Assembly (NCBI GenBank): GCA_964352225.1
Contig: CAYGRM010000055.1
Span: 1 to 23,746, forward strand
Reading direction: 5' to 3'
From: CAJQQY01 sp964352225
GTDB lineage: Bacteria; Bacteroidota; Bacteroidia; Chitinophagales; Saprospiraceae
DNA length: 23,746 nucleotides
A program made the position numbers and the translations under genes. Below the pieces are notes generated by a model that saw nothing but the letters and a program-made list of their open reading frames with translations, did no database searches and was not told the DNA's origin. Below, piece by piece: positions 14,940 through 23,723 of the stretch (positions are counted from its first letter, which is position 1; every line of letters starts with the position of its first letter).

Positions 14940-17120
14940 TCAGTTTTGCGAAGCACGATCCATAAAGTTCAAAAGATCTGGATAGGAAGCAGATTGCGAC
15001 TGCGATTCACTTTCAGTTAATCGAATTCCATTAATGTATGGAATAACCTCGGCAGTTGTAATTCCTTGACGCTGAAGTTCCTTTCGAAGGAAACTAGCCG
15101 ATTCAAATGTTTTATACAAACCAATGGTGTATTGATAATAATTAGAATCAGCACGACTTTCTACCATAGCATCAGGGTAATCTATAATCATTCGACTATT
15201 GTAATTTTGTTTGATTTCTGCTACTTGAACCTTGTAGGAAAGACCCTTGGTTGCTTTGTCATAGAACAAACCTTTCGAGGATTTCATTCCTTCCTCCACC
15301 TTTGGCTGTCTTACCATAAAATTGACGGGTACTTGCTTAATATTCAATAATTTAAAATCAATTCTTCGATTCAATCTTTGTCCTAGTAAATTAGGTGTAT
15401 CACCAAAAACATTTTGGGCGATTGGAAAATTTGCCCCACATCCTTTTAATAAAATGTTGGAAGGTTCAACCCCGCCTTTAATCAAATAATCTGCAACCTG
15501 CTCGGCTCTTTTTATGGAAAAGTACAACGAAAATTGTTCTTGACCTTGATTATCAGAATTACCTGTAAGTTCAACTTTTAACTGTGGATACTCTTTCATC
15601 AAACGAATAATTTCATTCAATTGAGCAATGTTATTGGTATTCAATAAATCATCATCAGAATCATAATAAATTGGTTCCACTTCAAAATCATCCATCTCTC
15701 CTTTGAAGGCATAACCATTATTAATCATATAATTTTCATCCGGTTCGAGATTTAAGTTTTTAAATGCTAAGGTGTGAAACCCAGCTGGAGTGGATGAAAC
15801 TAATTGCTCCAAATTTTGATTTTTGAAATATGCAACATACAAATCTCGTCCACCAAATCCACCAATCCTAGATGAGGAAAAATAGGCCAACGAACCATCT
15901 CGACTCAATCGAAAATGATCATCATCTTTTGGAGAATTAATCGGTAACCCTAAATTTTGTGGCTTCGCCCATTTCTTTTTAAAATCATTAAAAACTGCTT
16001 TATAAATATCAAACCCTCCGATACCAGTTACACTATTTGAACTAAAATATAACGTCCGTCCATCCTCTGCTAAAAATGGATCAGTCTCATCATAAGCCGA
16101 ATTAATAGTACTTCCTAAATTAAGCGGAGCACACCATTTCCCATTTGATTTTTGAGAAATATACAAATCACTCCCTCCGAATCCACCATCAATTCTACTC
16201 GAGAAAACAAGGGTGGAATCATTAAAAAAATAAGGAGCAGCATCACCTCTTTCTGCAACAATGGAACTTTGGAATCTAGGCGGATACAAAGGTTTATCTT
16301 CGATTGGCTTAAATGAATCAATCAAAATTTGTCCACTATACAAATCAAATCCTTTGAACAGAAGCATCGCAGATCCTTCCTCATTAAAATCTAGGATAAC
16401 ATCATTCTGAGGGCTATTCAATAAATTACTTAATCTTACTGGATTAGTCCAAGCTCCATTTTGAAGGATGATGGAAAAAATATCACTAGAGTATTTTCCT
16501 TTCAAATCATCGAGCTTTCCTTCTTCATCTCGAAGCCCTCCTAAGTTGCCCGTACGAGCTGAAGAGAAATATAACTTTCCAGGATTATTGGGACTTTGAA
16601 CAGAGGCAAATTCATCAAATCGAGTATTTACATTATCTCCTAAGTTTTCTACAACTGCTAATTCTTTTTGATATTTCACTTTTAGGCCTTGTGCACATCT
16701 CTTAATATCATCTTTGACTGCCAGCCGATTGGGATCATTTGAAGAACTATATTTTAAAAATAATTTGTAGTTTTTAATCGCTTGCTCAAAATCTTGTTTA
16801 GCATGATAAGCACAACCCAAATAAAAATAAGGGATAGCTTTTGGCTTCTTTTTATTAGAAACTAAAGCTGATAAGTAGTCTATACTTTTATCCATCTCCT
16901 GATTAAAAAAATAACAAATGCCTAAACGAAGTTTTACTTCCTCGTCTTTCGATTTAATTTTATTATATTTTTTATATAACTGAAGTGCCTCAAAATATTT
17001 ATCATTATTGAAGTAAAGGTTAGCTTTATCTTTTATTTTTTTTTGGGAAAATTGACCTGTCGCTGCAAGACAGAAAGAAGAGATGAAAAGAGTGGTAAGA
17101 AAAATTTTTATAATGTTCAT
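14940..17120 (-). CDS. TPR / PD40 beta-propeller / OmpA / SPOR-like envelope protein
   Basis: 726 residues. A signal peptide is visible (MNIIKIFLTTLFISSFCLAA, cleavage near 20-23). TPR-like helices span about 28-145. PD40-type propeller repeats follow at about 165-430, with recurring LYFSS and GGxGGxDLY patterns (183-187, 312-320, 357-373, 411-428). An OmpA-type peptidoglycan-binding domain lies at about 475-590; D523 in NSDNQG and R538 in KRAEQV are 15 apart, like the peptidoglycan-binding Asp/Arg pair of Acinetobacter OmpA. Residues 627-702 resemble a SPOR-type domain (YTIGLYKTFESASFLRKELQ ... PYINGIRL). It is probably a periplasmic or outer-membrane-associated protein tethered to the cell wall. 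The order TPR-propeller-OmpA recalls PorE of the type IX secretion system, but the tail differs and no por gene is nearby. A terminator of the upstream E2 gene separates it from that unit. Confidence 0.87.
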   Translation of the reverse strand: MNIIKIFLTTLFISSFCLAATGQFSQKKIKDKANLYFNNDKYFEALQLYKKYNKIKSKDEEVKLRLGICYFFNQEMDKSIDYLSALVSNKKKPKAIPYFYLGCAYHAKQDFEQAIKNYKLFLKYSSSNDPNRLAVKDDIKRCAQGLKVKYQKELAVVENLGDNVNTRFDEFASVQSPNNPGKLYFSSARTGNLGGLRDEEGKLDDLKGKYSSDIFSIILQNGAWTNPVRLSNLLNSPQNDVILDFNEEGSAMLLFKGFDLYSGQILIDSFKPIEDKPLYPPRFQSSIVAERGDAAPYFFNDSTLVFSSRIDGGFGGSDLYISQKSNGKWCAPLNLGSTINSAYDETDPFLAEDGRTLYFSSNSVTGIGGFDIYKAVFNDFKKKWAKPQNLGLPINSPKDDDHFRLSRDGSLAYFSSSRIGGFGGRDLYVAYFKNQNLEQLVSSTPAGFHTLAFKNLNLEPDENYMINNGYAFKGEMDDFEVEPIYYDSDDDLLNTNNIAQLNEIIRLMKEYPQLKVELTGNSDNQGQEQFSLYFSIKRAEQVADYLIKGGVEPSNILLKGCGANFPIAQNVFGDTPNLLGQRLNRRIDFKLLNIKQVPVNFMVRQPKVEEGMKSSKGLFYDKATKGLSYKVQVAEIKQNYNSRMIIDYPDAMVESRADSNYYQYTIGLYKTFESASFLRKELQRQGITTAEVIPYINGIRLTESESQSQSASYPDLLNFMDRASQN

Positions 17121-17234
17121 AATTCACAGTTTTGAAATTCGCCCTAGTGTGATAGGCTATTGTTGTAAAAACTACTTGAATTATCGTTTAACGGATTTGA
17201 GAATTTTTTGTGTCTTTTTTTTAGAAAAAAATAA

Positions 17235-17270
17235 AAAAAGAGATGCCTCTGAAACGAAGCATCTCTTTTT
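17235..17270 (-). terminator. Intrinsic terminator of the E2 gene
   Basis: A 12-bp stem (AAAAAGAGATGC at 17235-17246 with GCATCTCTTTTT at 17259-17270) closes a 12-base loop. On the minus strand it begins 7 bases after the E2 stop and ends in a T-rich tract. Confidence 0.9.
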
Positions 17271-17276
17271 ATTATT

Positions 17277-18626
17277 TTAAATAGTCCTTTCAGCATCGAA
17301 GGCTTCCAAATATTTTCCTACTTGAGTCAGGAATGAGCCTCCAAGGAAACCATCTACGATTCGATGATCGTATGATAAAGATAAAAACATCATGTGGCGA
17401 ATGGCAATCACATCTCCATATTCTGTCTCAACTACCGCAGGTTTTTTTCGAATTGCTCCAACTGCCATAATCGCAACTTGAGGTTGATTGATGATTGGAG
17501 TTCCCATCACATTTCCAAATGTTCCCACATTGGTCAAAGTGAAAGTTCCATCTTGAATATCCGCAGGTTTCAATTGATTAGCTCTTGCTCGACTTGCTAA
17601 ATCATTTACTGATTTAGTTAGACCCAACAAGTTCAGATGATTCGCATTTTTGATCACGGGAACGATCAAATTGCCCGAAGGAAGAGCGGCAGCCATTCCT
17701 ATATTGATATTTTTCTTTACGATAATTTTAGTTCCATCCAAAGAAACATTAATCATTGGGAAGTCACCAATTGCTTTAGCAACGGCCTCTATAAAAATTG
17801 GCGTAAAGGTGATTTTCTCTCCATGCGTTTTTTGGAAATTAGTTTTAATTTTATTTCTCCAGTTGACGATATTAGTAACGTCAACTTCAACAAACGATGT
17901 AACGTGTGGCGAAGTGTGTTTTGACATCACCATATGCTCTGCGATCAATTTTCTCATTCGATCCATTTCTACAATTTCAGTTCCACCATCAAAGGAAATC
18001 TGAGGTTGAACTGGCGCACTTGCAGATGTTGAAGGAGTTGAGGGAGCCGAAGGTGTAGCAACTTTGGCAGTAGGTGCTGTACTTGAAGTAGAACGATTAG
18101 AAAGATAATTCATCATATCATTTTTAGTCACTCTTCCTTTCGCACCACTTCCTGGAATAGTATCTAATTCCGCAACACTAATATTTTCTTGTTTTGCAAT
18201 ATTTTTTACCAAAGGAGAATAAAAGCGATCGCTTTTTGCAACTTCATTTGTCGCTACAGCTGGGGCTGAAGTTGCAGCAGAAACAGAAACGGGAGCTGGG
18301 GTTGATTCTTTTGGGCTATTTTGCTGGCCATTAGTTGAAGGTGCTTTCTCTACACTTGGCGCTGGAGTTGAACTTACTTCTTCCCCTTCAGTAGCGATGA
18401 TTGCGATTACTTTTTCGATTTCAACCACATCGTCTACTTCAAAAAAGATTTCTTTGATCACTCCTTTTACTGGCGAAGGCACTTCGGAATCTACTTTATC
18501 GGTAGCAATTTCGAGAATGGTTTCATCCACATCTACTGCATCGCCAACATTTTTTACCCACTTCAAAATGGTTGCCTCCATTATACTTTCTCCCATCTTG
18601 GGCATAATTAATTCTACTTTAGCCAT
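17277..18626 (-). CDS. 2-oxo acid dehydrogenase complex E2 (dihydrolipoyl acyltransferase)
   Basis: 449 residues. The N-terminal lipoyl domain (1-80) has the acceptor lysine K44 in EIATDKVDSEVP. A flexible Ala/Pro/Ser/Thr linker covers 85-130. The peripheral subunit-binding domain lies at 136-175 (YSPLVKNIAKQENIS ... GAKGRVTKNDMMNYL). A second linker covers 178-210. The catalytic core (216-449) ends with SLSYDHRIVDGFLGG (416-430), holding catalytic H421 and D425. The enzyme passes an acyl group from the lipoyl arm to CoA inside the multi-enzyme complex. E1 and E3 are not adjacent, so the substrate (pyruvate, 2-oxoglutarate or branched-chain) cannot be fixed; the single lipoyl domain is compatible with any. 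cinA lies upstream on the same strand 64 bases away, but the gene seems to have its own promoter. Confidence 0.95.
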   Translation of the reverse strand: MAKVELIMPKMGESIMEATILKWVKNVGDAVDVDETILEIATDKVDSEVPSPVKGVIKEIFFEVDDVVEIEKVIAIIATEGEEVSSTPAPSVEKAPSTNGQQNSPKESTPAPVSVSAATSAPAVATNEVAKSDRFYSPLVKNIAKQENISVAELDTIPGSGAKGRVTKNDMMNYLSNRSTSSTAPTAKVATPSAPSTPSTSASAPVQPQISFDGGTEIVEMDRMRKLIAEHMVMSKHTSPHVTSFVEVDVTNIVNWRNKIKTNFQKTHGEKITFTPIFIEAVAKAIGDFPMINVSLDGTKIIVKKNINIGMAAALPSGNLIVPVIKNANHLNLLGLTKSVNDLASRARANQLKPADIQDGTFTLTNVGTFGNVMGTPIINQPQVAIMAVGAIRKKPAVVETEYGDVIAIRHMMFLSLSYDHRIVDGFLGGSFLTQVGKYLEAFDAERTI

Positions 18627-18676
18627 AATTTATTTTTAGGTTAAATGGTTTGGTTAGGTCATTTTATTTTCCGGCA

Positions 18677-18708
18677 CAAAATTACAGGAATTATAGTTCT
18701 AATAAAAA
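18677..18708 (-). promoter_or_regulatory. Candidate promoter of the E2 gene
   Basis: On the minus strand, TAATTTTG (18684-18677) matches the -7 consensus and stands 20 bases from a TTTT (18708-18705) at the -33 position. It overlaps the end of cinA and would give a leader of about 45 bases. Confidence 0.45.
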
Positions 18709-19932
18709 TTTTCGAATCACATTCAACGCAACAGTTGTAGTGTATTCGATATTTTTCATGCGATCTTTCCACAAGTTTAGTTGATATGTTCTCGTATTAT
18801 CTTTATCTCCGATGGCCACCCAAATTAGTCCAACTGGTTTTTCTGGAGTTCCTCCGCCTGGCCCAGCAACTCCCGAAATGGCTACAGCAATATCCGTTTT
18901 CAATAAATCCAATGCTCCTTGAACCATTTCCTTTACCGTTTCTTCGCTAACTGCTCCATAGTTTTTGAGCGTAGAGGATTTAACCTTAAGTTGGTTCATT
19001 TTGACATCATTAGAATATGCAACCACACTCCCCATAAAATATGCCGAACACCCTGGAACAGAAGTAATTTTATGTGCCAAATAACCCCCGGTACAACTTT
19101 CTGCTGTCGCTAAAGTTTTTCCTTTTTCAATCAATATTCGACCAATCACTTCTTCTAGTTTCTCTTTTTCAAAACCAAAAATGAATTCTGAGATCAATGG
19201 TTTGAGTTCCTCCACTTTTTGATCTAATAAAATATTTAGTTCTTTTTCATCATCCCCAGTTCCAGTCATTCGTAATCGAACCTGACCAGTTCCTGGGAGG
19301 TAGGCCATTTTTATGTTTTCGGGTAGTTTTTCTAAAAACCCATTAATTCGATCTGCAATCCTACTCTCTCCTTCTCCAACTGTCAAAATAGTTCGATGGG
19401 AAATCGGTTTTCCTGGAAATTGAATTTTTAATTTGGGTAAAACTTCCGCTTCCATCAAATATTTCATTTCATAAGGAACGCCTGGCATCGAAACCAAAAC
19501 TTTCCCTTCATGCTCAAACCACATTCCGGGAGCTGTTCCCATTTTATTCATCAACAAATCTGCATTGGCAGGCATGTATGATTGTTCGTGGTGAGCTTTG
19601 GTCATACTTTTACCAAATTTTTGAAATAGCCGTTGGATCCGATTATACGTTGATTCGCTAAATCGCATATCAACTCCAAAATAATCTGCTAATGCTTTTT
19701 TAGTAATATCATCTTTGGTTGGCCCCAAACCTCCTGTGAGCAAAATAATATCTGCCTCCGAAAATGCTGAATCAACTGCCTCGGTAATATCTTTATGCGT
19801 ATCACTTACGGTTACAATTTTTCCAACATGGATACCTTGCATATTCAACTGCTGCCCCATCCAAGCAGAATTGGTATCGACAATTTGTCCTATCAAAATC
19901 TCATCACCAATCGTGATAATGTGTGCTTTCAT
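18691..19932 (-). CDS. cinA: CinA-family protein: MoCF-like domain plus PncC-type nicotinamide-nucleotide amidohydrolase
   Basis: 413 residues, full CinA length. The N-terminal MoCF-like domain (1-170) opens with IITIGDEILIGQIVDTNSAW (5-24) and has LLTGGLGPTKDDIT (64-77), linked in CinA to ADP-ribose pyrophosphatase activity. The middle domain follows to about 250. The C-terminal domain (255-413) has ATAESCTGG (275-283), FMGSVVAYSN (299-308), GAVSEETV (326-333) and AISGVAGPGGGTPEKPVG (351-368), which are the PncC signatures for deamidating NMN to nicotinate mononucleotide. The protein recycles pyridine nucleotides; the competence link in its name comes from Gram-positive recA operons and is not suggested here. 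E2 follows 64 bases downstream and DUF4834 precedes by 103 bases, all on one strand. Confidence 0.96.
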   Translation of the reverse strand: MKAHIITIGDEILIGQIVDTNSAWMGQQLNMQGIHVGKIVTVSDTHKDITEAVDSAFSEADIILLTGGLGPTKDDITKKALADYFGVDMRFSESTYNRIQRLFQKFGKSMTKAHHEQSYMPANADLLMNKMGTAPGMWFEHEGKVLVSMPGVPYEMKYLMEAEVLPKLKIQFPGKPISHRTILTVGEGESRIADRINGFLEKLPENIKMAYLPGTGQVRLRMTGTGDDEKELNILLDQKVEELKPLISEFIFGFEKEKLEEVIGRILIEKGKTLATAESCTGGYLAHKITSVPGCSAYFMGSVVAYSNDVKMNQLKVKSSTLKNYGAVSEETVKEMVQGALDLLKTDIAVAISGVAGPGGGTPEKPVGLIWVAIGDKDNTRTYQLNLWKDRMKNIEYTTTVALNVIRKFLLEL

Positions 19933-19944
19933 TATTATATTTTT

Positions 19945-20035
19945 AAATCAAAACTGAGCTAGCCATTTAAATCAAAAGTATTAAAAGGTAAATTCACCTT
20001 GAAAGTTTTGATTTTGATTGATTTTTTGATTTTGA
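19945..20035. repeat. AATCAAAA / TTTTGATT low-complexity repeats in the cinA upstream region
   Basis: AAATCAAAAC (19946-19955) and AATCAAAA (19970-19977), with several inverted copies (TTTTGATT, TTTTTTGATTTTGATT) between 20005 and 20036, are clustered in 91 bases. They can form nested hairpins and flank the candidate cinA promoter. Confidence 0.5.
19973..20004 (-). promoter_or_regulatory. Candidate cinA promoter with a dyad in its spacer
   Basis: On the minus strand, TACTTTTG (19980-19973) matches the -7 box. TTTC (20004-20001) stands exactly 20 bases upstream at -33. The spacer begins with AAGGTGAATTTACCTT (20000-19985), a 16-base dyad with one mismatched pair, which is placed where a regulator could block polymerase. 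The leader would be about 35 bases. Confidence 0.4.
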
Positions 20036-20197
20036 TTATTCTACTTCCTCATAATCAATATAATCCCCTTCGTCTGTTTTTTTCTCATTCTCTTTAATTT
20101 TAGAGTTCTCTTTTTGATTTGCAGAACCCAACTGGGATTTCCACGTACTATATCTGTACACCATATATATTAGGCCAAAAAGAATTAAATATTTCAT
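20036..20197 (-). CDS. DUF4834-like small membrane protein
   Basis: 53 residues. One N-terminal hydrophobic helix (MKYLILFGLIYMVYRYSTW, 1-19) is followed by a charged Lys/Glu/Asn-rich region (about 27-43) and an acidic, aromatic end, DEGDYIDYEEVE. This is the pattern I associate with DUF4834 proteins of Bacteroidota, whose function is unknown; the conserved tail suggests a docking peptide in the cytoplasm. The ATG at 20197 is chosen because the helix begins there; a TATTTTTG box at 20220-20213 lies just upstream. cinA follows 103 bases downstream on the same strand. Confidence 0.72.
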   Translation of the reverse strand: MKYLILFGLIYMVYRYSTWKSQLGSANQKENSKIKENEKKTDEGDYIDYEEVE

Positions 20198-20212
20198 TTC
20201 TAATTTTTTTTG

Positions 20213-20220
20213 CAAAAATA
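20213..20220 (-). promoter_or_regulatory. Candidate -7 box for the DUF4834 gene
   Basis: TATTTTTG on the minus strand fits TAnnTTTG. No -33 box is seen at 19-21 bases, and the leader would be only about 10 bases. Confidence 0.3.
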
Positions 20221-20289
20221 CACTTCATTCTGTTAAAAATGCGATTGTTTTAACCAATGTTACACATATAAACGTTAGCAATATTTTAT

Positions 20290-20297
20290 TACTTTTG
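20290..20297 (+). promoter_or_regulatory. Candidate -7 box for the DUF2723 gene
   Basis: TACTTTTG followed by CA is a good Bacteroidota -7 box. It gives a leader of about 95 bases before the ATG at 20397. No clear -33 TTTG stands at the normal distance. Confidence 0.45.
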
Positions 20298-20396
20298 CAG
20301 TTCTTTTGAAAATGCGGTTTTTATTTATAAAACATTATTACAGGCAGCTTCCATACGGATAAAAAGCGACCTGCTACATTTTAACTTATTCACCTA

Positions 20397-23300
20397 ATGG
20401 ATTCATTTAAAAAATTAGTCAATATTGCCGGTTGGACGGTTTTTGGAATTGCGACCATCGTGTATTTCTTTTCAGTTGAGCGGACAGGAAGTTTGTGGGA
20501 TTGTGGAGAGTTTATCACCGGAGCATACAAACTTCAAGTAGTTCACCCTCCTGGTGCAGCTTTATTCTTATTAGTTGGACGGATGTTCGCCATGGTCGGA
20601 AGTGTTTTCTCAAGTGATCCAGCAAATATTGCTTTTGCCGTTAATATGCTTTCAGGAGTTTGTAGTGCATTTGCAGCGATGTTTATTTGTTGGGTAACGA
20701 TCATGTTAGGACAAATGGCGATTGTTGAAAAAGAGGAAGAACCTACTTCTGGGCAAGAGATTGCTTTATTAGGTTCAGGGGTGATTGCAGGTTTGGCTAC
20801 GGCATTTTCTACTTCAATTTGGTTCTCAGCAGTTGAGGGTGAGGTGTATGCAATGTCAACATTTTTCACCGCATTGACGCTTTGGGCAGTTATCAAATGG
20901 TATAATTTGCCAGACAAACCAGATTCAGATCGTTGGTTAGTTTTTGCAATTTATGCAGCAGGACTTTCGATTGGAGTCCACCTTTTGAGTATTTTGACAT
21001 TCCCAGCACTAGCGCTTTTTTATTATTTTAAAAAATATGAAAATCACACTTTACTAGGAATGGCAGGTGCTTCTGCGATTGGAGTTGTGATGATCGTGGC
21101 TTTACAAACTTTAATCATTACTGGAATTCCTCATCTATGGACTGCTTTTGAATTAATGATGGTGAATTCATTTGGCTTACCATTTCACTCAGGAGTTGTT
21201 CCTACAGTTTTATTGGTTGGATCATTATTGACACTTCCACTACTTTATCTTCATGGAAAAATAAAATCACTTACACCAATTTATGTTGCTTTAGGTGTTT
21301 TAGCATTGACTGTTTTCTATTATTTGAGTTATGGAGGAGGACCTGGTTCAAGCATCACGCTAGGTGGTTTTACAAAATTAGCTATCCTAGTTGGAGTTTT
21401 ATTCATGGGAGCAACCTATGCCCTTGACAAATATCGATACTTAGCTCAATTAGTTTTGGTTAGTATGACTTTAGTGGTTATTTCATTTTCTACAGTTGGA
21501 GTTATTGTAATTCGAGCGAATGCGAATACTCCGATTAACATGAATGCTCCAAGTGATCCAATGCGATTATTACCTTACTTGAATCGGGAACAATATGGAG
21601 AGCGATCTTTATTCAATGGACCTAACTTTGATGTAAAGCGAAACGAAATTACTACTGAAGTAGAAAATAGATTTGGAAGAGTAGCAGGAAAAGATAAATA
21701 TGTAATCACCGATCGAAAGATCACTCAAAAAATAAAATCTAGCGCTAAAACCATCTTCCCTCGAATGCAGGATGGTTCGCAAAGTAGACCTCAATTGTAT
21801 GGAATCTGGATGGATACTTGGGGTGCCAAAGGTTCGCCGACTGTCATGGATAATATCCAATTTACTATCCGATATCAATTGGGTTGGATGTATTGGCGAT
21901 ACTTTATGTGGAATTTTGGAGGAAGACAGAATGGTGATCAAGGATTTTATTCTTGGGATGCTACCGATGGAAATTGGCAATCAGGAATTAGCTTTTTAGA
22001 TAGTTCAAGACTCTATAATCAAGCTGATGAACCTTCTAGATTAGCTAATAATAAAGCGAGAAATAAATATTACATGCTGCCATTCCTTTTTGGATTGTTC
22101 GGTTTGTTTTTTCATTTTTCCAAAGATAAAAATGGAGCAATGGGACTTTTTGCTTTATTTATTATCACAGGTGTAGGTCTGATTATTTATTCTAATCAGC
22201 CTCCAAACGAACCTCGAGAAAGGGATTACGTTTTGGTTGGTTCCTTTTTCACCTATTGTATTTGGATAGGAATGGGAGCACTCGCCTTGTTTGAAGTATT
22301 GAGAAAAAATGCCAACCTCACGGGCAAAATTGCAGCTCCAGTTGCAGTTGGTTTAGTGATGCTTGCTCCAATTTTAATGGGCTTCCAAAATTTTGATGAC
22401 CATTCTCGAAAAGATCATTCAGGTGCGAGAGATTACGCCAGTAACTTCTTGGAATCATGTGAGCAGAACGCCATCATTTTTACCTATGGAGATAATGATA
22501 CTTATCCACTTTGGTACGCTCAGGAGGTTGAAAATATTCGAACAGATGTTCGAGTAGTCAACCTGAGTTTGATTGCGGTTGATTGGTATATTGATCAATT
22601 GAGAAGAAAAGTCAATCTATCTGATGCCATCAAAATGAGTATTCCGATGGAGCAATTAAGAGGTTTTAAACGAAACCAATTAATTATTCCAAATGACCCT
22701 GTTAGAAGAGAATACGAAATGCCTCTTTGCAGCGCTATGAAAATAGTGGGTGAAGATAACCCTGGCCCTACTGGTGGACAACTAGAAAGTTACATGCCTA
22801 CTAGTAAGCTGAGCATTCCGGTGGATCAAGCAAAAGCAAGATCAATGGTTAACCCTGAGGACTATGATAAAATCGTAGATAAAATAGTATTCGACGTAGA
22901 TGATATTTATCGAGAGGATAATGAAAGAGCTCTTGCTCAAGGGAAAGAACCTAGAACTAATAATCAATTATTAAAAGGAGATATTGCTGTTTTGGATATC
23001 ATTTGTTCTAATTTCCAAGATCGACCAATTTACTTTGCGGTCACTTGCCGACCTGAATCGATGCTAGGATTAGATGATTATTTCCAATTGGAAGGATTAG
23101 GTTTAAAATTGGTTCCTTTGAAAAATAGAGATCGAGAATATGGTTTCTTAGGCATGATGGGAAAAGGAAAAATAGATGCAGATAAGACTTTAGAATTGAT
23201 GTCTACCAAGTTCCGATGGGGAGGATTTGACCAACATGAAACTTTCATTGACCGAAGTTTTGGCCCTGCTATCCAATCTCAAAAAGCTGGAATGGTTAGA

Positions 23301-23723
23301 GCTGCCCAAACATTCCTTGATCGAGGAGAAAAAGAAAAAGCAGTTGAAATGGCTGATATATTTTTCAAAGCATTTCCTTTTATGAATTTCCGGTACGAGT
23401 TCCAATCTCTTCAAATGTTAGATATTTATGTGGAAGGGGGTGCTTATGATAAAGCAAAACCACAAATCGAATTGATGGCTCAAGAAACAGAAGAATATCT
23501 TAAATTCTTCCAGTCTATTGATGAAGAAACTCGAACTAGTCGATATGGCTTTGGTCGTGAAAACCAATTCTATAATGGTTTCCGAAGAGGTAATCAAATT
23601 TCTCCAGGAGCGAAAGATGAATTGATGAGGTTAGTTCAAAAAGGAGAAGGAACAGATTCAGAGTTTTACCAACAGCTGAAGGAAAAATTTAAACCTTACG
23701 AATTAGCACCTATTAAGAATTAA
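20397..23723 (+). CDS. DUF2723 / GT117 (TMEM260-like) polytopic membrane protein, probable protein O-mannosyltransferase
   Basis: 1108 residues. The first 370 residues and about 560-665 are rich in membrane helices; the rest is mainly soluble. The N-terminal loop after helix 1 has SLWDCGEFITGAYKLQVVHP (32-51) followed by PG, the DUF2723 hallmark. Its acidic Asp/Glu (D35, E38) sit where GT-C enzymes such as PMTs keep catalytic acids. Other family landmarks are NQPPNEPRERDY (600-611), FTYGDNDTYPLWYAQEVENI (695-714) and RTDVRVVNLSL. The C-terminal 250 residues look helical, possibly TPR-like. The human family member TMEM260 is a protein O-mannosyltransferase, so transfer of a sugar from a lipid donor to exported proteins is a reasonable inference, not a demonstrated activity for this protein. 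The gene is a single unit with its own promoter; its stop lies 23 bases before the window end. Confidence 0.9.
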   Translation: MDSFKKLVNIAGWTVFGIATIVYFFSVERTGSLWDCGEFITGAYKLQVVHPPGAALFLLVGRMFAMVGSVFSSDPANIAFAVNMLSGVCSAFAAMFICWVTIMLGQMAIVEKEEEPTSGQEIALLGSGVIAGLATAFSTSIWFSAVEGEVYAMSTFFTALTLWAVIKWYNLPDKPDSDRWLVFAIYAAGLSIGVHLLSILTFPALALFYYFKKYENHTLLGMAGASAIGVVMIVALQTLIITGIPHLWTAFELMMVNSFGLPFHSGVVPTVLLVGSLLTLPLLYLHGKIKSLTPIYVALGVLALTVFYYLSYGGGPGSSITLGGFTKLAILVGVLFMGATYALDKYRYLAQLVLVSMTLVVISFSTVGVIVIRANANTPINMNAPSDPMRLLPYLNREQYGERSLFNGPNFDVKRNEITTEVENRFGRVAGKDKYVITDRKITQKIKSSAKTIFPRMQDGSQSRPQLYGIWMDTWGAKGSPTVMDNIQFTIRYQLGWMYWRYFMWNFGGRQNGDQGFYSWDATDGNWQSGISFLDSSRLYNQADEPSRLANNKARNKYYMLPFLFGLFGLFFHFSKDKNGAMGLFALFIITGVGLIIYSNQPPNEPRERDYVLVGSFFTYCIWIGMGALALFEVLRKNANLTGKIAAPVAVGLVMLAPILMGFQNFDDHSRKDHSGARDYASNFLESCEQNAIIFTYGDNDTYPLWYAQEVENIRTDVRVVNLSLIAVDWYIDQLRRKVNLSDAIKMSIPMEQLRGFKRNQLIIPNDPVRREYEMPLCSAMKIVGEDNPGPTGGQLESYMPTSKLSIPVDQAKARSMVNPEDYDKIVDKIVFDVDDIYREDNERALAQGKEPRTNNQLLKGDIAVLDIICSNFQDRPIYFAVTCRPESMLGLDDYFQLEGLGLKLVPLKNRDREYGFLGMMGKGKIDADKTLELMSTKFRWGGFDQHETFIDRSFGPAIQSQKAGMVRAAQTFLDRGEKEKAVEMADIFFKAFPFMNFRYEFQSLQMLDIYVEGGAYDKAKPQIELMAQETEEYLKFFQSIDEETRTSRYGFGRENQFYNGFRRGNQISPGAKDELMRLVQKGEGTDSEFYQQLKEKFKPYELAPIKN

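Noticed and set aside
17277..18626. Naming the E2 as pyruvate, 2-oxoglutarate or branched-chain specific
   Set aside because: Without adjacent E1 or E3 genes the sequence features seen here do not separate these options.
18691..19932. Competence island marked by cinA
   Set aside because: No com or recA gene is nearby, and CinA/PncC enzymes are general NMN-recycling proteins.
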